From: Comamonas sp. SCN 65-56
GTDB lineage: Bacteria; Pseudomonadota; Gammaproteobacteria; Burkholderiales; Burkholderiaceae_C
Direction: 5' to 3'
DNA: 64,000 nt
Assembly: GCF_001724135.1 (NCBI RefSeq)
Contig: NZ_MEDS01000018.1
Location: 1 to 64,000, forward strand
A program made the translations under genes and the position numbers. This document shows positions 1-7,532 of this stretch, piece by piece; positions within the stretch are counted from its first letter, which is position 1; the number at the start of each line of letters is the position of its first letter. Below the pieces are notes generated by a model, which made no database searches, was not told where the DNA came from, and worked only from the letters and a program-made list of their open reading frames with translations.

Positions 1-23
1 ACCGTCCAGAAAAAAGCTAACCG

Positions 24-54
24 AAGCCCCCACCGTGGGGCTTTTTTGTTGCTG
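24..54 (+). terminator. Rho-independent terminator of an upstream gene outside the window
   Basis: A GC-rich hairpin (AAGCCCC, a short loop, GGGGCTT) is followed directly by a run of six T on the plus strand. It would end transcription entering from the left edge. Positions 55-134 hold several copies of the short word TGGCTACATG and no gene. Confidence 0.75.
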
Positions 55-134
55 GGGCTGGGTGGCTACACGCTGGCTACATGGTGCAAAACCCTGTACT
101 GCTGGCTACATGGTGGCTACATGAGCCGGTAAAG

Positions 135-167
135 AAAAAACCCCGCTACCGTTTAGATAGCAGGGTT
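135..167 (-). terminator. Rho-independent terminator downstream of tRNA-His
   Basis: On the minus strand a 10-bp stem (AACCCTGCTA with TAGCGGGGTT, one G-T pair) is followed by a T-run (seen as AAAAAA at 135-140). It lies just after the 3' end of the minus-strand tRNA-His and probably terminates it. Confidence 0.75.
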
Positions 168-180
168 TCCTTTGTTTGCT

Positions 181-257
181 TGGGGTGGCTGATGGGGCTC
201 GAACCCACGACAACAGGAATCACAATCCTGGACTCTACCAACTGAGCTACAGCCACC
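181..257 (-). tRNA. tRNA-His (GTG anticodon)
   Basis: The reverse complement folds as a 77-nt tRNA. It has a 7-bp acceptor stem with the extra 5' G typical of tRNA-His, a D-arm (TAGCTCAGTTGGTAGAG), an anticodon loop with GTG, a T-arm with GGTTCGAGCC and an encoded CCA end. The sequence closely resembles the E. coli tRNA-His as I remember it. Confidence 0.97.
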
Positions 258-302
258 GTAGCCGCCGATTATATCTGGCAATTGCTGGCGAAAAACGCAG
301 CG

Positions 303-2225
303 TTACTCCTGTTCGGATGGATTGACAGACGGCCGCGGCACCTTGATCTGCGCCTTGTAGCGTTGCTTGAGCAGATCATAGTATGCAAGGGCTTCGGCTT
401 GGGTCCATGCTTGGGAGTACTGCTGCTGCAGCGCCTTTTGCTGGGCTTCGCCTTCAGCCTCGCGGGGCACGATGCGCTCCAGCTTCACGACGGCGTAGCC
501 CTGCGCTCCGAGATCAACCCCAACCCAGGCCGGGAGTTTGTCCGCCGGGGCGCGCAGGACAGCATCCAGCAAACGCTGCGGCTGCTGCTGCGGCTGATCT
601 CTTGAAACTGTGACGGCGGGTGCAAGACCGGTAGCGCTGGTTGGCGCTTGCTGCCAGGCAGCCAGCTTGGCGACACCATCCGCCTGAGCCATCTCGGCCG
701 ATTTCTGCGCCACATAGGCACTGCGCACACGATCCCTGGCCTTGTCGAACGGCAAGGTTTCCGCCGGTTGGTAAGCGGTGATTCGCCCGGCGGCAATCTC
801 ATTGCTCCCCACTTCAACGGCTTCGGTGTTGCGCTTGGCCTGCAGCGATTCGGGTGTGAAAAGTGCATCCAGAAAGCGTGGATTTGCCAGCACACCTTTG
901 GCATCCACAGCGGGTGTACGCGTGACGCCAGTGGCGGCCTGAATCTTGAGCTTGAGTTTGTCGGCCACCGGCTGCAGGCTGTCGGGCTGCTCGTACACGA
1001 TGTTGGAGAAGGTTTCAGCCACTTCGGCAAACTTGCGCTGCGCCTGCTGCTGACGCAGCTCCGCTTCCAGTTTGGGACGCACCTCATCAAAGCTTGGAAT
1101 CTTGGAAGGCTTGATGTCGGTCAGCATGATGATGTGGTAGCCGAAATCGGTTTCAACCACGTCGCTGATATCGCCTTTCTTCATCGAGAACACGGCCTCT
1201 TCAAATGGCTTGACCATGGCATCGCGGGTAAAAAACCCCAAATCCCCGCCTTGCGCGGCCGAGCCCGGATCCTGCGAACTTTTCTTCGCCACCTCGGCAA
1301 AGCTGGCCGGGTCCTTGCGCACCTGCGCCAGCAGTTCCTCGGCCTTCTTCCTGGCCTTTTCGCGCTCAGCGGCAGGCGCATCCTTGGGTGCGTTGATCAG
1401 GATATGACTTGCACGTCGCTCCTCCTTGGTGCCCAGACGATTCTGGTTCTCCTTGTAGTAGGTGCGCAGGTCGTCCTCGCTGACGGTCAACCCATCCTTG
1501 ATGGCGTCAATATCCAGCACCACATACTCGACAGTCGCCTCTTCTGCCTGTCGGAAAAGCGTCGGATGGTCGTTGTAGAACGTCTGCAGGTCTGCCTCAT
1601 TGACGGTGACTTTGGATGCATAGCTGGCCGCATCAAAACGGGCCACCTGAATCTCACGACGCTGCAGCAAGGCATCCATGCCCAGGCTGCTTTCGGCCGG
1701 CGTGGCAAAGGCGGTGGAAGCCACGCCGCCCATCACCTGGGCCACGGCCAGATCGTTGCGCATCTGCGCTTCAAAGCCTTCTGGAGTCAGGCCCTGTGCA
1801 CCCACCAGGGCGCGATAGGCCTGCGTGTCCAGGCTGCCATCGGGCTTGCGCAGCTGTGCAATCACCGGAATGCCTTGCAGCTCGCGTGCCAGCTGGGCGT
1901 CGCTCACCGTCAGATGCAGTTGGCGCGCCGCAGTAGCGAGTACGCGGTCGCGCACCAGGCGCTCAAGCATGGCATAGCGTGCCTGCGGCGAATCAAGCAG
2001 CTTGCTGTCCACGCCTGGCTGCTGGGCGCGCAAGCGATCGGCTTGTTCCCTATGGGCGTTGTCCCAATCGGTCTGTGTGATGGCCTTCCCATCCACGCTC
2101 GCAACCGTCGGGCTTTTCTCGGAAAAGTAGTTGCCGTCAATGCCAAAGAGCACAAAGGAAGGAATGATCAGCAGAAACAGCACCCCCATGACGATCTTGG
2201 AGTGCTTGCGGATGGATTCAAACAT
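303..2225 (-). CDS. ppiD: PpiD/SurA-type periplasmic peptidyl-prolyl isomerase
   Basis: Membrane-anchored periplasmic folding factor of about 640 residues, the usual PpiD size. A short cytoplasmic start (MFESIRKHSK) leads into one membrane segment at about residues 11-29. A SurA-like N-terminal chaperone domain follows, and a parvulin (rotamase) domain lies at about 266-372 (RRASHIL near its start, GGDLGFF, GYHIIML at its end). The C-terminal part is an extended chaperone-like region. PpiD proteins help newly secreted proteins leave the Sec translocon and act on outer-membrane proteins. The chosen ATG follows an AAGAGA-like ribosome site; an upstream in-frame start is less likely because family members begin MFESIR. 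It sits just after the HU/tRNA-Val terminator. Confidence 0.93.
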   Translation of the reverse strand: MFESIRKHSKIVMGVLFLLIIPSFVLFGIDGNYFSEKSPTVASVDGKAITQTDWDNAHREQADRLRAQQPGVDSKLLDSPQARYAMLERLVRDRVLATAARQLHLTVSDAQLARELQGIPVIAQLRKPDGSLDTQAYRALVGAQGLTPEGFEAQMRNDLAVAQVMGGVASTAFATPAESSLGMDALLQRREIQVARFDAASYASKVTVNEADLQTFYNDHPTLFRQAEEATVEYVVLDIDAIKDGLTVSEDDLRTYYKENQNRLGTKEERRASHILINAPKDAPAAEREKARKKAEELLAQVRKDPASFAEVAKKSSQDPGSAAQGGDLGFFTRDAMVKPFEEAVFSMKKGDISDVVETDFGYHIIMLTDIKPSKIPSFDEVRPKLEAELRQQQAQRKFAEVAETFSNIVYEQPDSLQPVADKLKLKIQAATGVTRTPAVDAKGVLANPRFLDALFTPESLQAKRNTEAVEVGSNEIAAGRITAYQPAETLPFDKARDRVRSAYVAQKSAEMAQADGVAKLAAWQQAPTSATGLAPAVTVSRDQPQQQPQRLLDAVLRAPADKLPAWVGVDLGAQGYAVVKLERIVPREAEGEAQQKALQQQYSQAWTQAEALAYYDLLKQRYKAQIKVPRPSVNPSEQE

Positions 2226-2242
2226 GAACTGGTCTCTTAACG

Positions 2243-2277
2243 GCAACAAAACAAAAGGCGAACAAGGTGTTCGCCTT
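2243..2277 (-). terminator. Rho-independent terminator after tRNA-Val
   Basis: On the minus strand a perfect 10-bp stem (AAGGCGAACA and its complement, three-base loop) is followed by TTTTGTTTTGTTG. It ends the HU/tRNA-Val transcript immediately upstream of the ppiD start. Confidence 0.8.
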
Positions 2278-2288
2278 CGGGTTGTGAA

Positions 2289-2364
2289 TGGTGGGTGCTG
2301 ACGGTCTCGAACCGCCGACCTACGCCGTGTAAAGGCGCCGCTCTACCAACTGAGCTAAGCACCC
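2289..2364 (-). tRNA. tRNA-Val (TAC anticodon)
   Basis: The reverse complement is a 76-nt cloverleaf: acceptor GGGTGCT paired with AGCACCC, D-arm TAGCTCAGTTGGTAGAG, anticodon TAC in the loop, T-arm with GGTTCGAGACC and an encoded CCA. It lies 15 nt after the stop of the HU gene on the same strand. Confidence 0.97.
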
Positions 2365-2379
2365 TTTCTCAATCGTCCA

Positions 2380-2652
2380 TCAATTCAAAGCATCCTTCAA
2401 CGCCTTGCCGGGACGGAACTTCGGCACTTTCGCGGCCTTGATTTTAATCGTTGCACCCGTGCGTGGGTTGCGACCGGTGCGTGCCGCACGCTTGCCCACG
2501 GCAAAGGTGCCAAAACCGACGAGCGAGACCGTACCGCCTTTTTTTAGCGTCTTCTTGACTGCGTCAATCGTCGACTCCAGCGCCCGCGTGGCGGCAGCCT
2601 TGGAAATGTCAGCGTGGTTTGCAATGTGCTCGATCAGTTCGGTCTTGTTCAC
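2380..2652 (-). CDS. hupB: Nucleoid-associated DNA-binding protein HU
   Basis: A 90-residue HU-family protein, exactly the family length. It has the helical N-terminal half ([20 protein letters not shown]) and the DNA-binding beta arm ending in [12 protein letters not shown], with the [12 protein letters not shown] tail of HU rather than IHF. It bends and compacts DNA as a dimer in the nucleoid. I place the start at a GTG codon at 2652, because GAGAGG lies a few bases upstream and the protein then begins (M)NKTEL as other HU proteins do. Longer in-frame starts give an unrelated leader. The gene is followed by tRNA-Val and a terminator. Positions 2653-2879 upstream are non-coding and presumably hold its promoter. 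Confidence 0.95.
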   Translation of the reverse strand: MNKTELIEHIANHADISKAAATRALESTIDAVKKTLKKGGTVSLVGFGTFAVGKRAARTGRNPRTGATIKIKAAKVPKFRPGKALKDALN

Positions 2653-2879
2653 AAGGTGCCTCTCATGGATAGAAGAAATGAAATGTCGTGTTCTGTACAG
2701 TGGCTGCAATTTGCCGCGAACTGCTCGCGGCATTTGCACGGCGCAAGGGCAACTGCGCATTGCAGCCGCTCCATTAAAGCCGCGGTGATTTCAGGTGTCA
2801 ATCCGTCCCATCCCGATGCACGGCCGCGCGAATTCTAGTCGCATTTTTTCCCGTTCCGCATACCTGCGCGACACCGGCT

Positions 2880-3446
2880 TCATCGCGTGCGCGCGCGGAT
2901 TTCCGGCAGCGCGCGCTGCAGGTAGTAGACCATCGACCACACGGTCAGTACCGCCGCGAGCCAGATCAGCCACGTACCCCAGACACCTGTATCGAACACC
3001 TCAAAAAAACGCCCGTCGTACAACAGCAAAGGAATCGCCAGCATCTGCACGGTGGTCTTGAGCTTGCCCAGCATGTGCACCGCCACGCTGCTGCTGGCGC
3101 CGATATGGGCCATCCACTCGCGCAGTGCACTGATGGCAATCTCCCGACCAATGATGATCAGCGCGACAAACACATCCACACGCCCCAGGTGCACCAACAC
3201 CAGCAGCGACGCGCTGACCAGGAATTTGTCGGCCACCGGGTCCAGAAATGCGCCAAAGGCGGAAGACTGGTTGAGTTTGCGCGCCAGATAACCGTCAAGC
3301 CAGTCGGTTGCTGCAAACACCACGAACAGCACCGTTGCCGCGAGGTTGCGTTCGGCACCGCTCAACGGCATGTAGAACACCCCGACGATCAAGGGGATTG
3401 CGACGATACGCGCCCACGTCAGGAGCGTTGGAATAGTCAGAAACAT
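2880..3446 (-). CDS. pgsA: CDP-diacylglycerol--glycerol-3-phosphate 3-phosphatidyltransferase
   Basis: Inner-membrane enzyme of phosphatidylglycerol synthesis: CDP-diacylglycerol plus glycerol-3-phosphate gives phosphatidylglycerophosphate and CMP. The 188-residue protein has four to five hydrophobic segments. It also carries the complete CDP-alcohol phosphotransferase signature: D48, D51-G52, A55-R56, G65, D69 and D73 (DWLDGYLAR...GAFLDPVAD). The length and the MFLTIPTLLTWARI start match the family. It is on the minus strand, 49 bp downstream of the SPFH gene, and may share its transcript. Confidence 0.96.
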   Translation of the reverse strand: MFLTIPTLLTWARIVAIPLIVGVFYMPLSGAERNLAATVLFVVFAATDWLDGYLARKLNQSSAFGAFLDPVADKFLVSASLLVLVHLGRVDVFVALIIIGREIAISALREWMAHIGASSSVAVHMLGKLKTTVQMLAIPLLLYDGRFFEVFDTGVWGTWLIWLAAVLTVWSMVYYLQRALPEIRARTR

Positions 3447-3495
3447 CGGCCTGAACGCAGCAACGCGCAGTTAGTCACCTCTGGTGCGCATGGTG

Positions 3496-4419
3496 TCAGG
3501 CCCCGCCCGGGTGCTGCCCGGTCTGGATCATCTTCATGGCTGACGTGATCAAGGCAGAGACCTCGGTCATGGTGCTGGGCACGACCAGCGTCGTCGTGGC
3601 GTCCGAGGCAAGACGGCCATAGGCATCCACCGCCTTCTCAGCCACCTTGAGCTGCACCGCCTGCTCTCCGCCCGGCTGGCGAATGGCTGCCGCCACTTGC
3701 CCGATCGCTTCGGCCGTAGCAGTGGCGACGGCCATGATGGCCGCGGCCTCCCCCTCGGCATTGTTGATCTGCGACTGCTTTTCGCCTTCGGATTTGGCGA
3801 TGGCCGCCTGTTTCTGTCCATCCGCCAGATTGATTTCCTCCTGGCGCTTGCCTTCGGACGTGGCAATCACCGCGCGCTTTTCGCGCTCGGCGGTAATCTG
3901 GGCCTGCATGGCCCGCAGGATCTCCGCCGGCGGCGTGAGGTCCTTGATTTCATAGCGCAGCACTTTCACGCCCCAATTGAGCGCTGCCTCGTCGATCGCC
4001 GCCACCACCTGCCCGTTGATGATGTCGCGCTCCTCAAAGGTTTTGTCCAGTTCCAGCTTGCCGATCACGCTGCGCAATGTGGTCTGCGCAAGCTGGGTGA
4101 TGGCCACGACGTAATTGCTCGATCCATAGCTCGCACGCATAGGGTCGGTCACCTGGAAGTACAACACTCCATCGACCTGCAGCTGGGTGTTGTCGCGCGT
4201 GATGCAGACCTGGCTGGGCACATCCAGCGGTATCTCCTTGAGGCTGTGCTTGTAGGCCACCCTGTCGACGAAAGGAATGATGAACTTTGGCCCGGGGGCG
4301 AGCGTACCAGCGTACTTCCCCAGTCGTTCTATGACCCACGCGTTCTGCTGCGGCACGATCTTGACGGCGCGGACGATGAAGATGACGGCAATGACAAAAA
4401 TGGCGATGGCGACGTACAT
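3496..4419 (-). CDS. SPFH/band 7 (stomatin-like, QmcA/paraslipin type) membrane protein
   Basis: A 307-residue stomatin/prohibitin-family protein. One N-terminal membrane segment (about residues 2-18) is followed by an SPFH domain (VPQQNAWVIERLGKYAGTL). A long Ala/Glu-rich coiled-coil region (EREKRAVIATSEGKRQEEIN) leads to a conserved C-terminal segment. Such proteins form large ring-like oligomers in membrane microdomains and associate with proteases or NfeD partners. The ATG at 4419 follows AGAGGAG, whereas the upstream extension looks non-coding. The NfeD gene lies 32 bp upstream on the same strand, which is the common NfeD-stomatin pairing. Confidence 0.93.
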   Translation of the reverse strand: MYVAIAIFVIAVIFIVRAVKIVPQQNAWVIERLGKYAGTLAPGPKFIIPFVDRVAYKHSLKEIPLDVPSQVCITRDNTQLQVDGVLYFQVTDPMRASYGSSNYVVAITQLAQTTLRSVIGKLELDKTFEERDIINGQVVAAIDEAALNWGVKVLRYEIKDLTPPAEILRAMQAQITAEREKRAVIATSEGKRQEEINLADGQKQAAIAKSEGEKQSQINNAEGEAAAIMAVATATAEAIGQVAAAIRQPGGEQAVQLKVAEKAVDAYGRLASDATTTLVVPSTMTEVSALITSAMKMIQTGQHPGGA

Positions 4420-4451
4420 GATTGGCTCCTCTCTTCCCTTGTTGCATTCAC

Positions 4452-4889
4452 TCAAGCAGTGAGCGACTCCAGCAGCAGACGGCTGCCCACCAGCTCCACA
4501 ACCCTGTGCGGGCCCGTCACGGGAACGGCGCCGTCGCGGTGTATTGCCGTCCAGTTGGCGCCGCGGTATTTCACCACGGCCGTTCCGTCCGCGGCCCATT
4601 CGTTCACCTGAACGGTTTCTCCCACATCCAGATTGACGCTGCGATCGGCGCGCGCAGGTGGATCTCCCGGGCGGCGGCGCTTGACCCAGTATGCCGCGAA
4701 CACCGCGCCCGCGCCCACGATGGCACAGGCCACGATCTGCGTGACGCCGGACAGGCCAAGGTGGGCGGCGATGGCTCCCGCCGCAAGGCCGATGGCCAGC
4801 ATCAACAGATAAAACGTTCCGCTGAGCAGTTCAATTACCACTGCCACTGCCGTCACCAGCCACCACAAGGTGGATGCACCCAAATCCAT
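4452..4889 (-). CDS. NfeD family membrane protein
   Basis: A short (145 aa) NfeD protein. Hydrophobic segments run over residues 8-65, followed by a C-terminal OB-fold (SVNLDVGETVQVNEWAADGTAVVKYRGANWTA). Short NfeD proteins lack the ClpP-like protease domain and act as partners of the stomatin encoded just downstream, probably in organising membrane domains. The start has a good ribosome site (AAGGGAG). Positions 4890-5031 form the divergent promoter region with the decarboxylase gene. Confidence 0.92.
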   Translation of the reverse strand: MDLGASTLWWLVTAVAVVIELLSGTFYLLMLAIGLAAGAIAAHLGLSGVTQIVACAIVGAGAVFAAYWVKRRRPGDPPARADRSVNLDVGETVQVNEWAADGTAVVKYRGANWTAIHRDGAVPVTGPHRVVELVGSRLLLESLTA

Positions 4890-5031
4890 TGGACACTCCC
4901 TTTCATTGCTCGACGTGCAATGTTGTTTGCGCCACTCGATTGTGGGTCAAACAGCCGACGATCTTCGAGGCCGGCCGATTTTTCATACACTTCGCGCCGT
5001 TTTGTGGTCCCGAGCTTGCCGGAGGCAGCGC

Positions 5032-7308
5032 ATGAAATTTCGTTTTCCGATTGTCATCATCGACGAAGATTACCGTTCCGACAACACCTCGGGACTGGGC
5101 ATACGCGCGCTCGCGCAGGCCATTGAGGAAGAAGGCTTCGAGGTGCTCGGCGTCACCAGCTACGGCGATCTGACCCAGTTCGCGCAGCAGCAAAGCCGCG
5201 CCAGCGCCTTCATTCTGTCGATCGACGACGAGGAGTTCACGCTGGGCGCGGGGCAGGATCCAATCATTCACAGCCTGCGTGCCTTCATCGAGGAAGTTCG
5301 GCGCAAAAACCCGGATGTGCCGATCTACATCTACGGCGAGACCAAGACCAGCCGCCACCTGCCCAACGACATCCTGCGCGAGCTGCACGGCTTCATCCAC
5401 ATGTTCGAGGACACGCCGGAGTTCGTGGCGCGCCACATCATTCGCGAGGCCAAGAGCTATCTGGAAACCATCCAGCCACCGTTTTTCAAGGCGCTGCTCG
5501 ACTACGCCGAGGATGGCTCGTATTCATGGCACTGCCCAGGGCATTCGGGTGGCGTCGCGTTTTTGAAGAGCCCGATCGGGCAGATGTACCACCAGTTCTA
5601 CGGCGAGAACATGCTGCGCGCCGACGTGTGCAACGCGGTGGAAGAACTGGGGCAATTGCTTGATCACAACGGCGCGATCGGCGAGAGCGAGCGCAATGCG
5701 GCGCGCATCTTCAATGCCGACCATTGCTTTTTCGTGACCAACGGCACGTCCACCAGCAACAAGATCGTCTGGCACCACACCGTGGCCCCGGGCGATGTGG
5801 TCGTCGTGGATCGCAACTGTCACAAATCCATCCTGCACGCCATCATCATGACGGGCGCTGTGCCGGTGTTTTTGAAGCCCACGCGCAACCACTTCGGCAT
5901 CATCGGCCCGATTCCGCAAAGCGAATTCGAGCCCGCCACCATCCAGGCCAAGATTCGCGCCAACCCGCTGCTCAAGGGCGTGGACGCGAAAAAGGTGAAA
6001 CCGCGCGTGCTGACGCTCACGCAATCCACCTACGACGGCGTGCTCTACAACACCGAGACCATCAAGCAGATGCTCGACGGCTACGTGGACAACCTGCACT
6101 TCGATGAAGCATGGCTGCCGCACGCCGCGTTTCATCCGTTTTATGGCTCCTACCACGCGATGGGCAAGAAGCGCGCACGGCCGAAAAAATCCGTGGTGTA
6201 TTCCACGCAGTCCATACACAAACTGCTCGCGGGCATCAGCCAGGCGAGCCACGTGCTGGTGCAAGACAGCCAGACGGCCAAGCTCGATCGGCACCTCTTC
6301 AACGAGGCCTATCTGATGCACACCTCAACCAGCCCGCAGTACAGCATCATCGCCAGCTGTGACGTGGCAGCGGCGATGATGGAGCCCCCGGGCGGCACCG
6401 CACTGGTGGAGGAGTCCATCCTGGAGGCGCTGAACTTTCGCCGCGCGATGCGCAAGGTGGAGCAGGAGTTCGGCAAGGGCGACTGGTGGTTCAAGGTCTG
6501 GGGGCCGGAGAAAATTGCCGAAGAAGGCGTGGGGCGCGCGGAGGACTGGATCATCCGCAGCGACGGCAAGGGCCGCAAGAACGGGCACCGCTGGCACGGC
6601 TTCGGTGATCTGGCAGACGGCTTCAACATGCTCGACCCGATCAAGTCGACCATCGTCACGCCGGGGCTTGACCTGGACGGAAAATTCCACAAGGTCGGCA
6701 TTCCCGCGAGCATCGTCACCAAGTACCTCGCCGAGCATGGCGTGGTGGTCGAGAAAACCGGGCTCTACAGCTTCTTCATCATGTTCACCATCGGCATCAC
6801 CAAGGGCCGCTGGAACACGATGCTCACCGCGCTGCAGCAGTTCAAGGACGATTACGAGAAAAACCACCCGATGTGGCGCATCCTGCCGGAGTTCTGCCAG
6901 CAGCACAAACGCTACGAGCACATGGGCCTCAAAGACCTGTGCCAGCACGTGCACGAGCTCTACGCCCGCTACAACGTGGCGCGGCTGACGACCGAGATGT
7001 ACCTCTCGCCGCTCACGCCCGCGATGAAGCCCAGCGACGCGTTCGCGCACATCGCGGCGCGCAAGACAGAGCGTGTGGAGATCGATCACCTGGAAGGGCG
7101 CGTGACGACAAGCCTGATCACCCCCTACCCGCCCGGCATTCCGCTCTTGATTCCGGGCGAAGTGTTCAACCGAAAAATCGTGGATTACCTCAAATTCGCG
7201 CGCGAGTTTTCACGCTTGTGTCCGGGCTTTGAGACCGATATTCACGGCCTGGTCGAGATGGAGGATGCCGAAGGAACGATGCGCTATTACGCCGATTGCG
7301 TGGCGTAA
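5032..7308 (+). CDS. PLP-dependent Arg/Lys/Orn decarboxylase
   Basis: A 758-residue fold-type I decarboxylase of the Orn/Lys/Arg class. The N-terminal 'wing' domain (FRFPIVIIDEDY) resembles a receiver domain. The PLP core contains HCPGHSGG and the Schiff-base lysine K397 in STQSIHKLLAG. A conserved C-terminal domain completes it. It converts a basic amino acid to a polyamine or diamine and CO2. The substrate (Arg, Lys or Orn) cannot be read safely from the sequence; the size fits acid-induced AdiA/LdcA-type enzymes of Pseudomonas and Burkholderia. The ATG at 5032 follows GGAGG. An in-frame extension upstream runs into the NfeD promoter region and is not supported. Confidence 0.93.
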   Translation: MKFRFPIVIIDEDYRSDNTSGLGIRALAQAIEEEGFEVLGVTSYGDLTQFAQQQSRASAFILSIDDEEFTLGAGQDPIIHSLRAFIEEVRRKNPDVPIYIYGETKTSRHLPNDILRELHGFIHMFEDTPEFVARHIIREAKSYLETIQPPFFKALLDYAEDGSYSWHCPGHSGGVAFLKSPIGQMYHQFYGENMLRADVCNAVEELGQLLDHNGAIGESERNAARIFNADHCFFVTNGTSTSNKIVWHHTVAPGDVVVVDRNCHKSILHAIIMTGAVPVFLKPTRNHFGIIGPIPQSEFEPATIQAKIRANPLLKGVDAKKVKPRVLTLTQSTYDGVLYNTETIKQMLDGYVDNLHFDEAWLPHAAFHPFYGSYHAMGKKRARPKKSVVYSTQSIHKLLAGISQASHVLVQDSQTAKLDRHLFNEAYLMHTSTSPQYSIIASCDVAAAMMEPPGGTALVEESILEALNFRRAMRKVEQEFGKGDWWFKVWGPEKIAEEGVGRAEDWIIRSDGKGRKNGHRWHGFGDLADGFNMLDPIKSTIVTPGLDLDGKFHKVGIPASIVTKYLAEHGVVVEKTGLYSFFIMFTIGITKGRWNTMLTALQQFKDDYEKNHPMWRILPEFCQQHKRYEHMGLKDLCQHVHELYARYNVARLTTEMYLSPLTPAMKPSDAFAHIAARKTERVEIDHLEGRVTTSLITPYPPGIPLLIPGEVFNRKIVDYLKFAREFSRLCPGFETDIHGLVEMEDAEGTMRYYADCVA

Positions 7309-7363
7309 ATTCGTGACACCGGTAGAATTGGGCTCTTTACGGATTACAAGGGCGAGAAAGGCA

Positions 7364-7414
7364 ATGTCGGTTATGACACCGCGAACTAGCACGGAGACCA
7401 CCACCCGTCCTTGA
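7364..7414 (+). CDS. Threonine-rich leader peptide of thrS (proposed)
   Basis: A 16-codon open frame, MSVMTPRTSTETTTRP, with an AAGG-type ribosome site a few bases upstream. Six of its 16 residues are threonine (ACA, ACT, ACG and three consecutive ACC). It is followed by alternative RNA stems and a terminator before thrS, the architecture of an amino-acid attenuator. If threonyl-tRNA is scarce a ribosome should stall in the Thr codons. This is inference from composition and structure; I know of no described Thr attenuator of thrS in this group. Confidence 0.7.
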   Translation: MSVMTPRTSTETTTRP

Positions 7415-7486
7415 CGGTCATCGTTCGCGCCTGCCCGAAATCTCTCTCCCACACGAAAAGCGCGGACACCAGGTTCGCGCTTTTTT
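7380..7486 (+). promoter_or_regulatory. Transcription attenuator of thrS (four-segment alternative folding)
   Basis: Four pairing segments are visible. Segment 1 (7380-7386, CGCGAAC), inside the leader-peptide codons, pairs perfectly with segment 2 (7423-7429, GTTCGCG). Segment 2 extended (7423-7430) can instead pair over 8 bp with segment 3 (7460-7467, GCGCGGAC, one G-U). Segment 3 in turn forms the 5' arm of the terminator with segment 4 (7473-7484). A ribosome stalled on the Thr codons would mask segment 1, free segment 2 to pair with 3, and so prevent termination. A TAGAAT -10-like box lies at 7323-7328, without a convincing -35. Confidence 0.72.
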
Positions 7487-7490
7487 CTTT
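7456..7490 (+). terminator. Intrinsic terminator of the thrS attenuator
   Basis: A stem of up to 12 bp (7456-7467 with 7473-7484, five-base loop ACCAG) is followed by TTTTTTCTTTT. It ends 42 nt before the thrS start and is mutually exclusive with the proposed antiterminator. Confidence 0.85.
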
Positions 7491-7532
7491 TCAAGCGCGC
7501 CCATCGCACCATAACGCCACGAAAGATTTCTC

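Noticed and set aside
55-134. Tandem TGGCTACATG words as an attachment site next to tRNA-His
   Set aside because: The copies are few and irregular and no integrase or convincing duplicate of the tRNA 3' end is visible in the window.
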